Position numbers and translations under genes: made by a program. Below are positions 25,718-35,648 of a stretch of 64,000 nt of DNA, in pieces. Under the pieces are notes generated by a model. That model was not told the origin of the DNA. It made no database searches and worked only from the letters and a program-made list of their open reading frames with translations. Each line of letters starts with the position of its first letter. Position 1 is the stretch's first letter. Where the stretch lies: assembly GCF_007786445.1 (NCBI RefSeq), contig NZ_VNJI01000043.1:1-64000 (forward strand), given 5' to 3'. Source of the stretch: Paenibacillus cremeus (GTDB lineage Bacteria > Bacillota > Bacilli > Paenibacillales > NBRC-103111).

Positions 25718-27193
25718 CTACCCGCAGGTGCAGTTCAAAATTGGCTTGCGCGCCGCCTGTGTCTCATCCAATCGCCTGACCACGGTATGGTGCGGCGCTT
25801 GTCGCAGCAGCTCCGGCTCATGCTCCGCCTCCCAGGCGATCTGGATCATCGTCTCGATGAACGCATCTAGCGTTTCCTTGCTCTCCGTCTCGGTCGGCTC
25901 GATCATTAAGCATTCCTCGACGTTAAGCGGAAAGTAGATTGTCGGCGGGTGGTAGCCGAAATCGAGCAGCCGTTTGGCCACGTCGAGCGTGCGGACGCCG
26001 AAGGGGAGCAGCTTTTTGCCGGATAGGACGAATTCGTGCTTGCACACCCGGTCGTAGGGGGCTTCGAAGTAGGGCGCCAGCCGCCGCAGCATATAGTTGG
26101 CGTTCAGCACTGCGCACTCCGACACCTGCCGCAGCCCCTCCGGACCGTAGGTGCGAATGTACGTATACGCGCGAACCAGAATGCCGAAGTTGCCGTAGTA
26201 CGGCTTGACGCGACCGATCGACTGCGGCTTGTCGTAGTCGAAATAGTAGGCGCCGTCGGGGTCCGGCTTCCGTTCGACCGTTGGAGCGGGCAGGAACGGC
26301 TCCAAAATTCGCTTCACTCCCACAGGACCCGCCCCTGGTCCGCCGCCTCCGTGCGGGGTGCTCATCGTTTTGTGCAGGTTCAGGTGCACGACGTCGAAGC
26401 CCATATCGCCCGGACGCGTGATCCCCATGATCGCGTTGGAGTTTGCGCCGTCGTAATAAAGCAGGCCGCCCGCTTCATGGACGATCGCGGCGATCTCGAC
26501 GATGTGCTGCTCGAACAAGCCGAGCGTGTTTGGATTCGTCAGCATGAGCGCTGCCGTATCCGGTCCCACGATGGCTCGCAGCTCGGTCAAATCCACCAAG
26601 CCGTCCTTGTTGGACGGGATCGTGATCGTCTCAAAGCCGGCGACCGTGGCGCTGGCCGGATTGGTGCCGTGGGAGGAATCGGGGACGATGACCTTGGTGC
26701 GGCGCTCTCCCCGGCTCTCGTGATACGCGCGGATCATCATGAGCCCGGTCCATTCGCCGTGCGCCCCTGCGGCCGGTTGGAGGGTTACTTTGTCCATGCC
26801 GGTAATTGCGGCCAGATCGTTTTGCAGACGGTAGAGCAGCTCAAGCGCGCCTTGAATCGACGCTTCCGGCTGGTAGGGATGGATGCGGGCGAAGCCGGGC
26901 AGCCGGGCGACGTCCTCGTTGATCTTCGGGTTATATTTCATCGTGCAGGAGCCGAGGGGATAAAAGCCATTGTCGATGCCAAAATTGCGCCGGGACAGCG
27001 CGGTATAATGGCGGATCACATCTACCTCGTACACCTCGGGCAGCTCAGGGGGCTGCTGGCGCAGCAGGCCGCTAGGAATCAGCTCGGTCAGCTCCTCGGC
27101 AGGTACGTCGCAGGGAGGCAGCGAATAAGCCACCCGTCCCGGCTTGCTCAGCTCAAAAATCAACGGCTGCTCCTGTTCATGCGGCCGCTTCAT
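25718..27193 (-). CDS. gcvPB: Glycine dehydrogenase (decarboxylating) subunit 2
   Basis: A 491-aa PLP-dependent half of the glycine cleavage P-protein, which decarboxylates glycine and passes the aminomethyl group to lipoyl-GcvH. The PLP lysine is K275 in [19 protein letters not shown]. Other family blocks are [12 protein letters not shown] and [11 protein letters not shown]. The ATG at 27193 overlaps the TGA of gcvPA as ATGA, a tight translational coupling that decides the start; a GTG two codons upstream is also in frame. It is the last gene of the minus-strand gcvT-gcvPA-gcvPB operon. Confidence 0.97.
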   Translation of the reverse strand: MKRPHEQEQPLIFELSKPGRVAYSLPPCDVPAEELTELIPSGLLRQQPPELPEVYEVDVIRHYTALSRRNFGIDNGFYPLGSCTMKYNPKINEDVARLPGFARIHPYQPEASIQGALELLYRLQNDLAAITGMDKVTLQPAAGAHGEWTGLMMIRAYHESRGERRTKVIVPDSSHGTNPASATVAGFETITIPSNKDGLVDLTELRAIVGPDTAALMLTNPNTLGLFEQHIVEIAAIVHEAGGLLYYDGANSNAIMGITRPGDMGFDVVHLNLHKTMSTPHGGGGPGAGPVGVKRILEPFLPAPTVERKPDPDGAYYFDYDKPQSIGRVKPYYGNFGILVRAYTYIRTYGPEGLRQVSECAVLNANYMLRRLAPYFEAPYDRVCKHEFVLSGKKLLPFGVRTLDVAKRLLDFGYHPPTIYFPLNVEECLMIEPTETESKETLDAFIETMIQIAWEAEHEPELLRQAPHHTVVRRLDETQAARKPILNCTCG

Positions 27194-28542
27194 AGACACG
27201 CCCCCAATCGTCGTGCAAAGTGATCGATCTCATCCTTTGACCTTCGCTCCGTCACCGCAATCAGCAGATGGCCGGCCAGCCCCGGATCATCCCTTCCCAG
27301 ATGATAGCCCGCGATAATGCCTTCTCGAAGCAATTGTCGCTGTATGTCATCGACCGACGCTCTTTCCGGCAGCCGGATCACAAATTCATTGAAAAACGGC
27401 GAGGCAAACGCCAAGCTTACGCCAGGTACTTGGGTTAGCGCTTTGGCGGCGTAGTGCGCTTTGTGCACATTGAGCCGGGCGACCTCCTGAATGCCCGATT
27501 TGCCCATGACGGACAAATAGACGGAGGCGCCGAGCGCGAGCAGCGCTTGATTGGAGCAAATGTTGGACGACGCCTTCTCGCGCCGGATATGCTGCTCCCG
27601 GGCCTGCAGCGTCAAGACGAAGCCGCGCTTGCCGTCGCGGTCGACGGTTTGGCCGGAGATGCGGCCGGGGACCCGGCGCATCCATGGGGTGGCTACGGCG
27701 AAATAGCCGCAGGTCGGCCCGCCCATCGAGGGGGCCGTGCCGAACGGCTGCGTATCGCCGACGACAATATCGGCGCCGAGCTTGCCGGGCGCCTCGAGCA
27801 GACCCAGCGACAGCGGGTTCGCGCTGACGATGAGCAGGCCGCCGGCGGCATGGATGAGTGCCTCCACCGCCGCCAAATCCTCTACGCAGCCGAAGAAATT
27901 CGGCGTCTGCACGATGACGGCTGCCGTATCCTGGGTCACGGCAGCCTCCAGCTCCGTCCAATCCGTCACGCCGTCTGCGCAGCCGACCTCTGCGACCTGC
28001 AGCTGCAGCCCGCGAGCGGTCGTCCGCAGCACCTGCCGCGACTCCGGATGCACGGAGCGCGAGACGACGAGCCGCTTGCGCTTCGTCGCGCTGCAGGCCA
28101 GTGCCCCGGCTTCCGCCAGCGCTGTCGCGCCATCGTACATGCTGGCGTTCGCGACGGCGAGACCGGTCAGCTCACAGATGTACGACTGAAATTCGAACAT
28201 CGCCTGCAGGCTGCCTTGACTGATCTCCGGCTGGTATGGCGTATACGCGGTGTAAAATTCGGAGCGGGACAGCACATGGTTAATGACGACCGGAATGTGG
28301 TGGTCATAGAGTCCAGCTCCTAGGAAGCTGGTATACCGCTCCAGATCGGCGTTTCGCCCGGCGAGCTCCCGCATATGCCGCAGTAGGGAGGGCTCATCAA
28401 GCGCTTCCGACACAGGCAGTGTCCCTTGGTAGCGGACGGCTTCGGGAATATCGGCGAACAGCTCCTCGATGGAGGAGATGCCGATCGTTCGCAGCATATC
28501 GGCCCGATCCGCTTCGGTCATCGGTAAGTAGTGATGCAGCAT
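27190..28542 (-). CDS. gcvPA: Glycine dehydrogenase (decarboxylating) subunit 1
   Basis: A 450-aa N-terminal half of the split P-protein, typical of Bacillota. It opens with [17 protein letters not shown] and contains [17 protein letters not shown] and [20 protein letters not shown], strong family signatures. It lacks the PLP lysine, which is supplied by the partner subunit. The ATG at 28542 follows AAAGGAGATGA. It lies 51 bases downstream of gcvT and overlaps gcvPB by four bases, so all three are one operon. Confidence 0.97.
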   Translation of the reverse strand: MLHHYLPMTEADRADMLRTIGISSIEELFADIPEAVRYQGTLPVSEALDEPSLLRHMRELAGRNADLERYTSFLGAGLYDHHIPVVINHVLSRSEFYTAYTPYQPEISQGSLQAMFEFQSYICELTGLAVANASMYDGATALAEAGALACSATKRKRLVVSRSVHPESRQVLRTTARGLQLQVAEVGCADGVTDWTELEAAVTQDTAAVIVQTPNFFGCVEDLAAVEALIHAAGGLLIVSANPLSLGLLEAPGKLGADIVVGDTQPFGTAPSMGGPTCGYFAVATPWMRRVPGRISGQTVDRDGKRGFVLTLQAREQHIRREKASSNICSNQALLALGASVYLSVMGKSGIQEVARLNVHKAHYAAKALTQVPGVSLAFASPFFNEFVIRLPERASVDDIQRQLLREGIIAGYHLGRDDPGLAGHLLIAVTERRSKDEIDHFARRLGACL

Positions 28543-28593
28543 GGGCTCATCTCCTTTGGTCTCCTGATCTCCTATTCTTCTGACCTCATGGCG

Positions 28594-29718
28594 TCAGCGT
28601 TTGGGCCGTTTGTAGAAGGGAGTGGGAACAACGCGGGCTTGCAGTCGCTTCCCCCGGATCTCCACCCACAGCGCTTGCCCCAGCCCGGCGTGCTCCGCAT
28701 CAACCAGCGCCAGCCCGATCGCGCGTCCCAATGTCGGAGACAGCGTGCCGGTTGTCACCGCTCCGACCGGGGAGGCATCGGGAGCGGCAGAGCCGGCGTA
28801 GACGCTGTAGCCACAGCGGGGAATGCCCCGGTCCAGCAGCTCAATGCCGACCAGCTTGCGCTTCAGCCCGGCTTGCTTTTGCTCCAGCAGGGCGCTCCGC
28901 CCGATGAACTCGCCTTTGTCCAGCTTCACGAAGGGCTGAAGCCCGGCCTCCAGCGGCGAGATCGCAGCGGACAGCTCCTGGCCGTAAAGCGGCAGCCGCG
29001 CTTCGAAGCGAAGCGTATCCCGCGCGCCGAGGCCGGCTGGCAGCAGCCCATCGCCGCTCCCGGCAGCCAGCAGCGCTTGCCAGAGCGCCGGGGCATCCTG
29101 CGACGCCGTGTACAGCTCGAAGCCATCCTCCCCGGTATAGCCGGTGCGGGAGACAAGGGCGGGGACTTCGCAGACGGAGACATCTCGGGCAAACTGAAAG
29201 CTTTTTAGCGAATCGATAGGGTAAGAAGTCACTCGAGAGAGGATGTCGGCTGCCTTCGGACCTTGAAGCGCCAGCAGCGCGGTCGATTCGGAAACCTCCT
29301 TTAGAGACACCTCTGGGAAGGCAGCGGCATGCTCGTTCAGCCAAGCCCAATCCTTCTCGATATTGGATGCATTGATCACCAGCATAAACTCGTCCTTGGC
29401 CAAGCGGTACACGAGTAAGTCATCCACCACGCCGCCGTCGGGGTAACAGAGCAGGCTGTACTGCGCAGCGCCGTCCTCCAGCCGTTCCACGTCATTGGTC
29501 GTCATGTGCTGCAAGTACGCCTCGGCCTTCGGCCCTGTTACCATGACCTCGCCCATATGGGAAACATCGAATAAACCGGCATGGGAGCGCACGGCTTCGT
29601 GCTCTTTTTGAATACTGACGAATTGAACGGGCATCTCCCAGCCTCCGAACGGGATGCATTTCACGGCTGCAAAGTCAGCGTATAACGGGAATATGGGGGT
29701 TCGCTTCCATTGGCTCAT
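28594..29718 (-). CDS. gcvT: Aminomethyltransferase (glycine cleavage T-protein)
   Basis: A 374-aa tetrahydrofolate-dependent T-protein that releases ammonia from the aminomethyl-lipoyl intermediate and forms methylene-THF. Signatures include [40 protein letters not shown], and [14 protein letters not shown]. The ATG at 29718 follows AAGGAGG. It is the first gene of the operon with gcvPA and gcvPB. I looked for a glycine riboswitch in the 181 bases between gcvT and gcvH and did not see one. Instead, three GTTG(N)CAAC motifs lie there, suggesting protein-based control. Confidence 0.97.
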   Translation of the reverse strand: MSQWKRTPIFPLYADFAAVKCIPFGGWEMPVQFVSIQKEHEAVRSHAGLFDVSHMGEVMVTGPKAEAYLQHMTTNDVERLEDGAAQYSLLCYPDGGVVDDLLVYRLAKDEFMLVINASNIEKDWAWLNEHAAAFPEVSLKEVSESTALLALQGPKAADILSRVTSYPIDSLKSFQFARDVSVCEVPALVSRTGYTGEDGFELYTASQDAPALWQALLAAGSGDGLLPAGLGARDTLRFEARLPLYGQELSAAISPLEAGLQPFVKLDKGEFIGRSALLEQKQAGLKRKLVGIELLDRGIPRCGYSVYAGSAAPDASPVGAVTTGTLSPTLGRAIGLALVDAEHAGLGQALWVEIRGKRLQARVVPTPFYKRPKR

Positions 29719-29733
29719 GCTCCGCCTCCTTAT

Positions 29734-29788
29734 GTTGCAACTGTTACATCCGGAACCATGATGTCAGTTGTCAACAATGTTGCAACTG
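29734..29788. promoter_or_regulatory. Three GTTG(N)CAAC motifs between divergent gcvT and gcvH
   Basis: GTTGCAACTG at 29734-29743 (+), CAGTTGTCAAC at 29765-29775 (reading GTTGACAACTG on the minus strand) and GTTGCAACTG at 29779-29788 (+). On the minus strand the middle copy contains the -35-like TTGACA of a possible gcvT promoter, and the 29734 copy lies just before the gcvT ribosome site. The 29779 copy supplies TTGCAA as a possible -35 for gcvH. The same pair, with nearly the same spacing, recurs at 63421-63463. Confidence 0.6.
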
Positions 29789-29899
29789 TTAGCTCTTCTT
29801 ACATATTTACTCCAGCGGACGGCGATTTATGAAGGCATATCCTGTCCTTGCGGGCGGTATGCTGTAGAGAAGCATGTAATCGAGGAGAGGTGGAGTCAG

Positions 29900-30298
29900 A
29901 TGAGCACAGTAAGACCGGATCTGCTATACAGCGAGGAGCATGAATGGGCGGAGGTGCTTAAGCCGGGCACGGTGAGAGTCGGCATTAGCGCGTTTGCGCA
30001 AAGCCAGCTCGGAGACATTGTGTTCGTGGAGCTGCCGGAGCTCGGGCAAGCCGTGCAGGCTGGCGAAAGCCTCGGCACGATCGAGTCGGTCAAGACGGTG
30101 TCCGATTTGTTCGCCCCGGTATCCGGGAAGGTATCCCGAATCAATGAGGAGCTGCTGAACAAGCCGGAGGCCGTCAACGAGGATCCGTATGGGGAAGGCT
30201 GGATGGTGGAGATCGAGCTGGATTCGCAGGACGGGGAAGCGCTGAAGAGGCTGCTGACCGCGGAGCAATATGAGGCGTACATCGAAGCGGCACATTAA
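29900..30298 (+). CDS. gcvH: Glycine cleavage system H protein
   Basis: A 132-aa lipoyl carrier protein shuttling the aminomethyl and reducing groups between the P, T and L proteins. The lipoylated lysine is K65 in GTIESVKTVSDL. The start is ATG 29900, preceded by GAGGAGAGGTGGAG. A longer open frame begins at 29768, but its extra 44 residues have no homology or ribosome site. Gene order is unusual in that gcvH diverges from the gcvT-gcvPA-gcvPB operon while sharing its control region. Confidence 0.97.
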   Translation: MSTVRPDLLYSEEHEWAEVLKPGTVRVGISAFAQSQLGDIVFVELPELGQAVQAGESLGTIESVKTVSDLFAPVSGKVSRINEELLNKPEAVNEDPYGEGWMVEIELDSQDGEALKRLLTAEQYEAYIEAAH

Positions 30299-30302
30299 AA
30301 AA

Positions 30303-30364
30303 AGGACCCTAAGTCCGAGAAGCGGGAGCTGATCCTAATCTCGGTCTAATAGGGTCCTATCTTG
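30303..30364. terminator. Nested-stem terminator between convergent genes
   Basis: AGGACCCTA (30303-30311) pairs with TAGGGTCCT (30350-30358), and an inner CCGAGA/TCTCGG stem (30315-30320, 30339-30344) sits inside the loop. A-rich sequence before and ATCTTGTTT after allow use from both sides. Confidence 0.7.
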
Positions 30365-30365
30365 T

Positions 30366-30851
30366 TTAAATAAACTTCACCAGCATCTCGCAAAACTGCT
30401 CCAGGTACGCTTGATCCACCTCATCGAAACGCGCCTTCTCCGGCGAATCGATATCGAGCACACCCAGCAGCTCTCCAGTGCTTGGGCTGATCAGAGGGAC
30501 GACGATCTCGGAGTTCGACGCGGCGTCGCAGGCGATGTGACCGGGAAACGCATGCACGTCTTCCACGAGAATCGTTTGGCGCTTGTCGACAGCGGTGCCG
30601 CATACGCCTTTCCCCACTGGAATGCGTGTGCAAGCGGGTAGGCCCTGGAACGGGCCGAGCACCAGCTCCGAACCTTTTAATAAATAGAAGCCGACCCAAT
30701 TGATTCGGTCTAAGCATTGGCCGAGCAGGGCCGCCGCATTAGCGAGATTGGCGATGGCGTCCGGTTCATCCTCAAGCAGATGCCGAAGCTGTTGAATAAC
30801 CAGCCTGTATGTATCTTCTCTTGTACCCTCATAGCGCTGAACTTGAAACAT
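30366..30851 (-). CDS. Free methionine-(R)-sulfoxide reductase (GAF domain)
   Basis: A 161-aa single-GAF-domain enzyme that reduces free methionine-R-sulfoxide, a thioredoxin-dependent repair activity in the cytosol. The three functional cysteines are C74 (LPACTRI), C84 (KGVCGTA) and C108 (HIACDAASNSE), at a constant offset of 10 from the C84, C94 and C118 I remember for the E. coli enzyme. The length fits the family (YtsP/fRMsr). The ATG at 30851 follows AGAAAGAAGG. It is convergent with gcvH and stands alone. Confidence 0.93.
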   Translation of the reverse strand: MFQVQRYEGTREDTYRLVIQQLRHLLEDEPDAIANLANAAALLGQCLDRINWVGFYLLKGSELVLGPFQGLPACTRIPVGKGVCGTAVDKRQTILVEDVHAFPGHIACDAASNSEIVVPLISPSTGELLGVLDIDSPEKARFDEVDQAYLEQFCEMLVKFI

Positions 30852-31026
30852 CGGGATTCCTTCTTTCTGTCAAGATCTGAGTTGCACATCCATGAGCTAA
30901 GCCTATAAAGTTTGCGGATAAATGTCAACTTATAAGCGCTTTTATCGAAAAAGCATGAATCATATAAAGTATTAGTCAAGTTGATAAATTCAGCTTAATA
31001 AACCAATTGTATCCATTTTTGCATAG

Positions 31027-31032
31027 TATAAT
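31027..31032 (+). promoter_or_regulatory. -10 element before the cupredoxin gene
   Basis: A perfect TATAAT. TTGTAT is 14 bases upstream, too close for an ideal -35, so the promoter is only partly supported. Confidence 0.4.
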
Positions 31033-31075
31033 GATCATGTTTTGAAAACAACAATTGTAGGAGGTTTTGGAATTC

Positions 31076-32431
31076 ATGGTGCGGAAGTTGGGGTTGTCCA
31101 TCTTGGCATTGCTTTTATCCTTGTTTGCGCTGGGAACTGTGTTTGCGGCAGATAGTGCGCCTGCGAAGTGGGACGTTGCGGTCGGCAAGCAGGGCGATGG
31201 CGTAAGCATCGACTCGATGTTTCCGAAAGTGATTTACATTAACGAAGGAGATACTGTAACGTTTACGAATGGTGCCGGGTTTGCGCCGCACACTGTCACG
31301 TTCTTGGCCGGATCGGCTCCGCTATCTCCGCAGGATCCCGCGAATTTGGCTCCGAACAGCCCGGACGGAGTGAAGTGGGACGGCAAAAAGCTGCTGAACA
31401 CTGGCGTCCTAGAGCCAGGCAAATCCTTCACCATTACCTTTACCGCATCTGGCGCCTACCCCTATTACTGTATATTGCACCCGCTCATGAAAGGAACCGT
31501 TGTCGTCATTCCGAAAGGCCAGCCGATTCCGAGCGTGATCGAGCAAGCCGCTTCCGCTCAAGCACAGCTGGATGATTTGCAAGCCCAGTCGGATACGCTG
31601 TTTAAAGCCTCCCAAGACTACGCGGTTGTGAAAGACAAGAATGGCTCGCTTACATACCAAATTGAGGCCGGTGCAGGGCATCAGGGCTTTACGATCAACC
31701 GGATGATGCCGGAGACACTCTATATTAGCGAAGGGGACTCCGTCGAGTGGACCAACGCGAATCATTACGAGCCGCACTGGGTGACGTTTAATAAGCCGGC
31801 GAATTTGAGCTTTTTCGATGACCATGGGGGCTTCAATCCAGCATTTATGCCTCCTACGGGCGGACCCGTATTTGATGGTACCGGATTTTTGAACTCGGGG
31901 ATCATTGAAGCGATGAAGTCCTACAAGCTGACCTTTTCCAAAGCAGGCTCCTACCAATATGAATGCTACCTGCACACCGGGGATAAAATGGTCGGAACCA
32001 TCGTGGTTGCTCCTAAAGATTCAATTAAAGTCCTCGTCAATGGCAAGCCGCTGATTTACGATTATAAGCTGCCGCATCTGCACAATAACCATGTCTATGC
32101 TGCCATCGTACCGTTTGCGGAAGCGCTGGGCGGTAAAGCCGAGTGGAATGCGAAGCTGTCCGCGGTCGTAGTGAACATCGGCGGCCCATTCGCTCTGCCG
32201 ACCGAGCTGAAAAATACCGATGGCATGAAGGTCATCATCAACGGCAAGCAGCTGATCTATGGCTTTGAGCCAGGTCCGCATGAGCATGACGGTCACAGCT
32301 ACGCTTCGCTGCAGGAGATGGTGAGCCTGCTCGGCGGCTCCTATACGTGGGATGAGCAGACCCAAACGTTCTCCGTCCATCTCGGATACGCGATGGGTGC
32401 AGGGATGGGAATGGACAGTCACTCCCACTAA
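31076..32431 (+). CDS. Secreted protein with two cupredoxin domains and two stalk repeats
   Basis: A 451-aa exported protein. The signal peptide covers residues 1-25 (ALLLSLFALGTVFAAD). Two cupredoxin domains follow, each with type 1 copper ligands: His in FAPHTVTF then CILHPLM, and His in YEPHWVTF then CYLHTGDKM. Two repeats of the copper-amine-oxidase N-terminal (stalk) type come next (VLVNGKPLIYDY, VIINGKQLIYGF), and a Gly/Met/His-rich tail ends in SHSH. It probably binds copper or passes electrons at the cell surface. The ATG 31076 is 10 bases after AGGAGGT; a TTG at 31067 is too close to that site. The multicopper oxidase gene follows. Confidence 0.88.
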   Translation: MVRKLGLSILALLLSLFALGTVFAADSAPAKWDVAVGKQGDGVSIDSMFPKVIYINEGDTVTFTNGAGFAPHTVTFLAGSAPLSPQDPANLAPNSPDGVKWDGKKLLNTGVLEPGKSFTITFTASGAYPYYCILHPLMKGTVVVIPKGQPIPSVIEQAASAQAQLDDLQAQSDTLFKASQDYAVVKDKNGSLTYQIEAGAGHQGFTINRMMPETLYISEGDSVEWTNANHYEPHWVTFNKPANLSFFDDHGGFNPAFMPPTGGPVFDGTGFLNSGIIEAMKSYKLTFSKAGSYQYECYLHTGDKMVGTIVVAPKDSIKVLVNGKPLIYDYKLPHLHNNHVYAAIVPFAEALGGKAEWNAKLSAVVVNIGGPFALPTELKNTDGMKVIINGKQLIYGFEPGPHEHDGHSYASLQEMVSLLGGSYTWDEQTQTFSVHLGYAMGAGMGMDSHSH

Positions 32432-32453
32432 GCGCGTCGAAGCTCTAAATTTA

Positions 32454-32485
32454 AAAGAGAGAGGCAGCCAGCTGCTTCTCTCTTT
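32454..32485 (+). terminator. Hairpin between cupredoxin and multicopper oxidase genes
   Basis: AAAGAGAGAGGCAGC (32454-32468) pairs almost perfectly with GCTGCTTCTCTCTTT (32471-32485). The T run is only three bases, so it may be partial, leaving read-through into the oxidase gene. Confidence 0.6.
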
Positions 32486-32521
32486 AACGCTGTATAGGGG
32501 ATAGGGAGGATAAACATCCGT

Positions 32522-33880
32522 ATGAACAAAAGAATGCGAAGCCGGCGTACCTTACTGCTGCTTCTAATTGTTTTGCTGCTGTCGTGCATGAATGGAAGGC
32601 TGCTGCCTTTGCCTGCGGCCCAAGCCGCAGAGGTGAAAAAGTTTCAGCTGTATGCGACCGACGGGCATTTTACGATGCCGGACGGCGAAAGCCTGTATGT
32701 GTGGGGCTACAGCTTGAAAAATGAGCAGGGTACCGCGCAATTTCCCGCGCCGAAGCTGGAGGTGAATGAAGGCGATACGGTCGAAGTGACACTGACGAAT
32801 ATTGGCCCTTTAAAGGATGATATTAAGCTGCTGGCGCATACGATTCATTTTCACGGCTTAGATACGGATCAAGCGAATGATGGCGTACCGCACACGTCGC
32901 CGGCTGTACAGGTGGGGGAGAGCGTGACGTATCATTTTACCGCCGATCATGCGGGGACGTATTTCTATCACTGCCATGTAGATACGGTGGAGCACCTGCA
33001 GATGGGCATGTTCGGCGCCTTCATCGTGAAAGCGAAGGACGGCGTCAATCAGGCCTGGACGGGCGGTCCGGCCTACGATAAGGAGTATGTGTTTTTGCTT
33101 AATGAGATTGATCCCGTATGGCATCATGCGGTAGAAACCGGTACGCCGTATGACCGGACGGATTTTCACCCGCGGTATTGGACGATTAACGGGAAAGCCT
33201 ACCCCGATACGGAGACGGATCCGGATTCCATGATCGAGGGCAAGGTCGGAGATACGGTGCTCGTCCGGCTGATTAATTCCGGCTATAATGAGCATTCGTT
33301 TCATATGCACGGGCATCATTTTTGGGTCATCGCTTCGGACGGACGGCCGATGGCCAGCCCCATGGAAAAGGATACAATCAACATCGGTCCAGGCGAACGG
33401 TACGATATTCTAGTGACCTTCACCCAAGCCGGCATGTTTCCGTTTCACAGCCATAACATCGTAGATAATACGAATAACGGCGTGTATCCGGGCGGCTTGC
33501 ATACGATGGTGCACATCGTTGCGGCATCAGACTCAGCGCAGGGCGGTACTATGGAGCATATGGGTCATCATGAGCCGGCACCTGCGAATCAGGGGGCAGC
33601 CCCCGCAGTTGATCCTTCGACAAGCGCTACCGCAGGACCGCTGGTAGAAATTAACGCATCGGCCTTTTCCGAGAAGGAGCTGCATATTCAAAAGGGCACG
33701 AAGGTGACCTGGGTGAACCGCGACTCGCAAATCCACACGGTCATCGATCTGAAAAGTCGGTTCCGCAGCGGCAACCTGGTCAAAGGCGACCAATTTAGCT
33801 ACACGTTCGAGGAAGCCGGGACGTATATTTATTATTGCTCCACCCATCCGAGCATGGAGGGGAAAGTCATCGTGGAGTAG
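32522..33880 (+). CDS. Multicopper oxidase with an extra C-terminal cupredoxin domain
   Basis: A 452-aa secreted protein with an N-terminal hydrophobic signal segment (LLLLLIVLLLSC; the Cys may even allow lipidation). Core domain 1 has HFHG and YHCHVDTVEHLQMGM, supplying both trinuclear-site histidines and a type 1 copper site. Core domain 2 has HSFHMHGHHF and FPFHSHN, keeping histidines but with Ser where the type 1 Cys would be. A His/Met/Pro linker leads to a third, plastocyanin-like domain with H in SQIHTV and CSTHPSM. This is a two-domain oxidase of the nitrite-reductase/laccase class with a tethered electron-transfer cupredoxin. The substrate is unknown; copper resistance or oxidation of phenolics or nitrite are possibilities. 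Confidence 0.88.
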   Translation: MNKRMRSRRTLLLLLIVLLLSCMNGRLLPLPAAQAAEVKKFQLYATDGHFTMPDGESLYVWGYSLKNEQGTAQFPAPKLEVNEGDTVEVTLTNIGPLKDDIKLLAHTIHFHGLDTDQANDGVPHTSPAVQVGESVTYHFTADHAGTYFYHCHVDTVEHLQMGMFGAFIVKAKDGVNQAWTGGPAYDKEYVFLLNEIDPVWHHAVETGTPYDRTDFHPRYWTINGKAYPDTETDPDSMIEGKVGDTVLVRLINSGYNEHSFHMHGHHFWVIASDGRPMASPMEKDTINIGPGERYDILVTFTQAGMFPFHSHNIVDNTNNGVYPGGLHTMVHIVAASDSAQGGTMEHMGHHEPAPANQGAAPAVDPSTSATAGPLVEINASAFSEKELHIQKGTKVTWVNRDSQIHTVIDLKSRFRSGNLVKGDQFSYTFEEAGTYIYYCSTHPSMEGKVIVE

Positions 33881-33882
33881 GG

Positions 33883-33923
33883 GCAGAAGCGAAGGACTCT
33901 ATTTTCTCATCCTTCGCTTCTGC
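33883..33923. terminator. 14-bp perfect stem-loop between convergent genes
   Basis: GCAGAAGCGAAGGA (33883-33896) and TCCTTCGCTTCTGC (33910-33923) are perfectly complementary. A T run is lacking on both sides, but the stem strength and convergent position argue for a terminator role. Confidence 0.6.
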
Positions 33924-33956
33924 TGTTCACTCTTTAGGAGAGCTTTCTTATTACGT

Positions 33957-35648
33957 TTATTTCAAAGTAAAGCGGGACAGCACCTCATTCAGCTCCTCTG
34001 CGAGCCTAGCAAGTGCTTGGGAGGACGAAGTGATCTCTTCCATGGTGGCGAGCTGCTCTTCCGTCGAAGCGGAATTGCTCTGGCAGGCGGCCGCCACATC
34101 GTTGCTGATTCCGGACACGCCTTCCACCAGGGTGACGATCTGCTGGCTGGAAGCCGCCAAATTGCGGGTGGTGGCAGCGGACTGGTCGACGTGGCGGGAT
34201 ACGGATGCGACGCTCGCTTCGATGTCGTGGAACACCTTGTCCACTTGTTCGGCTTTGGTCAAGCCCTTCGTGACCCGATCCGTTCCGGTGAGTACTGCAC
34301 TCGCCGCTTGCTCGGTTTCCAGCACAATTTCTTGAATCAGCTGCGTAATTTGACCCGCCGATTGGCCGGATTGATCCGCCAGCTTGCGGATCTCTTGGGC
34401 TACAACGGCAAAGCCTTTGCCGTGCTCACCTGCCCGAGCGGCCTCGATGCCGGCATTGAGCGAGAGCAGATTGGTGCGGTTAGCCAAATCCGTAATCATG
34501 CTCGTGATGCCGTGAATTTGCTGTGAGCGCCCGCCGAGTGATTGAATGGCGGCTGCGGCTTGCTGGACCGTCAAATGGATGTCCTTCATCTGCTGCAGTA
34601 CTTCCTGGACGGCTACAGCGCCTTTGGCGGATGCCTCCGAGGCGGTTTGCGCCAAGCGGGAAATTTCTTCATTACCGTCAAAGACTTGCTGAATACCATC
34701 CGACATATGTTGAATCGCCTGTACTGCCTCTTCCACGTGGCGCTGCTCCTTCTCCGAGCCGGAGGCGATCAGCTGCGTCATGTCAACGATCTGCTCAGTG
34801 GCCTTGGACGTTTGCTCGGAGCTTGCGGCCAGCTCTTCTGAGGAAGCAGCCACTTGAATGGCTGTGTCTCTGGCTTGTAGGAGAATCGAGCGCAGATTGC
34901 GCACCATGCGGTTAAACGACGACGTCAGATCGGCGATCTCATCCTTGGAGCGCACCTCGATTTCACGGCTCAGGTCGCCTTCACCGTCCGCAATCTCCTT
35001 CAGCTGGCGGTTGATCAGCCCGAGCGGCTTGGTGATGGAGCGGGAGAGCAGCCAGCCGACAAAGGCGGCAATGACCACCACAGCGAGGAGAACCACGAGC
35101 ATCACGAGATTTTGCTGGTCTTTTTCCTCATGTCGATCCGCGATATCCTGGCTAATCTCTTGATCGAGCTTGTCCATCAGCTGATTGAGGACGGTATCCA
35201 ACTGCTTACGGACGGTACGTTCATCCCCCAGATGGGCCGCGAGCGCGTCTTTGGCCGCCCCAGCTTTCACTTTGGCTAGAACCTGCTTGCTGGCATTGGA
35301 ATACTGCTCGAACTGCTTCTCGATCTGAGCCAGCGCTGCAGCATCGGAATCATCCAGCGTCGGATTCGTTTTCATGGAGGACAGCAGAGCTCCGATCTGC
35401 TTCTCTTTGTCTGCCATTTCCGTAGGATACTGCGCGTCCCCGGTTAATAAATAGGCACGTTCATCATTGGACATCCCGGTAACTCGGTACTCAAGGGCAT
35501 TTAAATCGGTTCGGAACTTGCCATCGTTCAGCATTTCCTCAAAGTTGTTCTGGGTGCTCATGCGCTGTTCATAAGTGAAAGCGGTAAGAGCAAGCATGAG
35601 GGCAATAATAACGAAAAACGAAAGAAACAGCTTCATACGAATTTTCAT
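33957..35648 (-). CDS. Methyl-accepting chemotaxis protein
   Basis: A 563-aa transmembrane chemoreceptor. TM1 is at about residues 6-26. A periplasm-side four-helix-bundle-type sensor domain follows (LEYRVTGMSNDERAYLLTGD). TM2 lies near 177-200 (LVMLVVLLAVVVIAAFVGWLL), then a HAMP domain and a long cytoplasmic signalling coiled coil. The hairpin tip reads RTNLLSLNAGIEAARAGEHG, which contacts CheA and CheW. The ligand is unknown. It lies downstream of an MFS gene on the same strand, 77 bases apart, so they may be cotranscribed. Confidence 0.93.
   Translation of the reverse strand: MKIRMKLFLSFFVIIALMLALTAFTYEQRMSTQNNFEEMLNDGKFRTDLNALEYRVTGMSNDERAYLLTGDAQYPTEMADKEKQIGALLSSMKTNPTLDDSDAAALAQIEKQFEQYSNASKQVLAKVKAGAAKDALAAHLGDERTVRKQLDTVLNQLMDKLDQEISQDIADRHEEKDQQNLVMLVVLLAVVVIAAFVGWLLSRSITKPLGLINRQLKEIADGEGDLSREIEVRSKDEIADLTSSFNRMVRNLRSILLQARDTAIQVAASSEELAASSEQTSKATEQIVDMTQLIASGSEKEQRHVEEAVQAIQHMSDGIQQVFDGNEEISRLAQTASEASAKGAVAVQEVLQQMKDIHLTVQQAAAAIQSLGGRSQQIHGITSMITDLANRTNLLSLNAGIEAARAGEHGKGFAVVAQEIRKLADQSGQSAGQITQLIQEIVLETEQAASAVLTGTDRVTKGLTKAEQVDKVFHDIEASVASVSRHVDQSAATTRNLAASSQQIVTLVEGVSGISNDVAAACQSNSASTEEQLATMEEITSSSQALARLAEELNEVLSRFTLK

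Noticed and set aside
29719-29899. Glycine riboswitch between gcvT and gcvH
   Set aside because: Expected by analogy with other Bacillota, but no tandem aptamer-like conserved blocks were seen on either strand.
29768-29899. N-terminal extension of GcvH by 44 residues
   Set aside because: The extension lies in the control region; a strong ribosome site and homology begin at ATG 29900.
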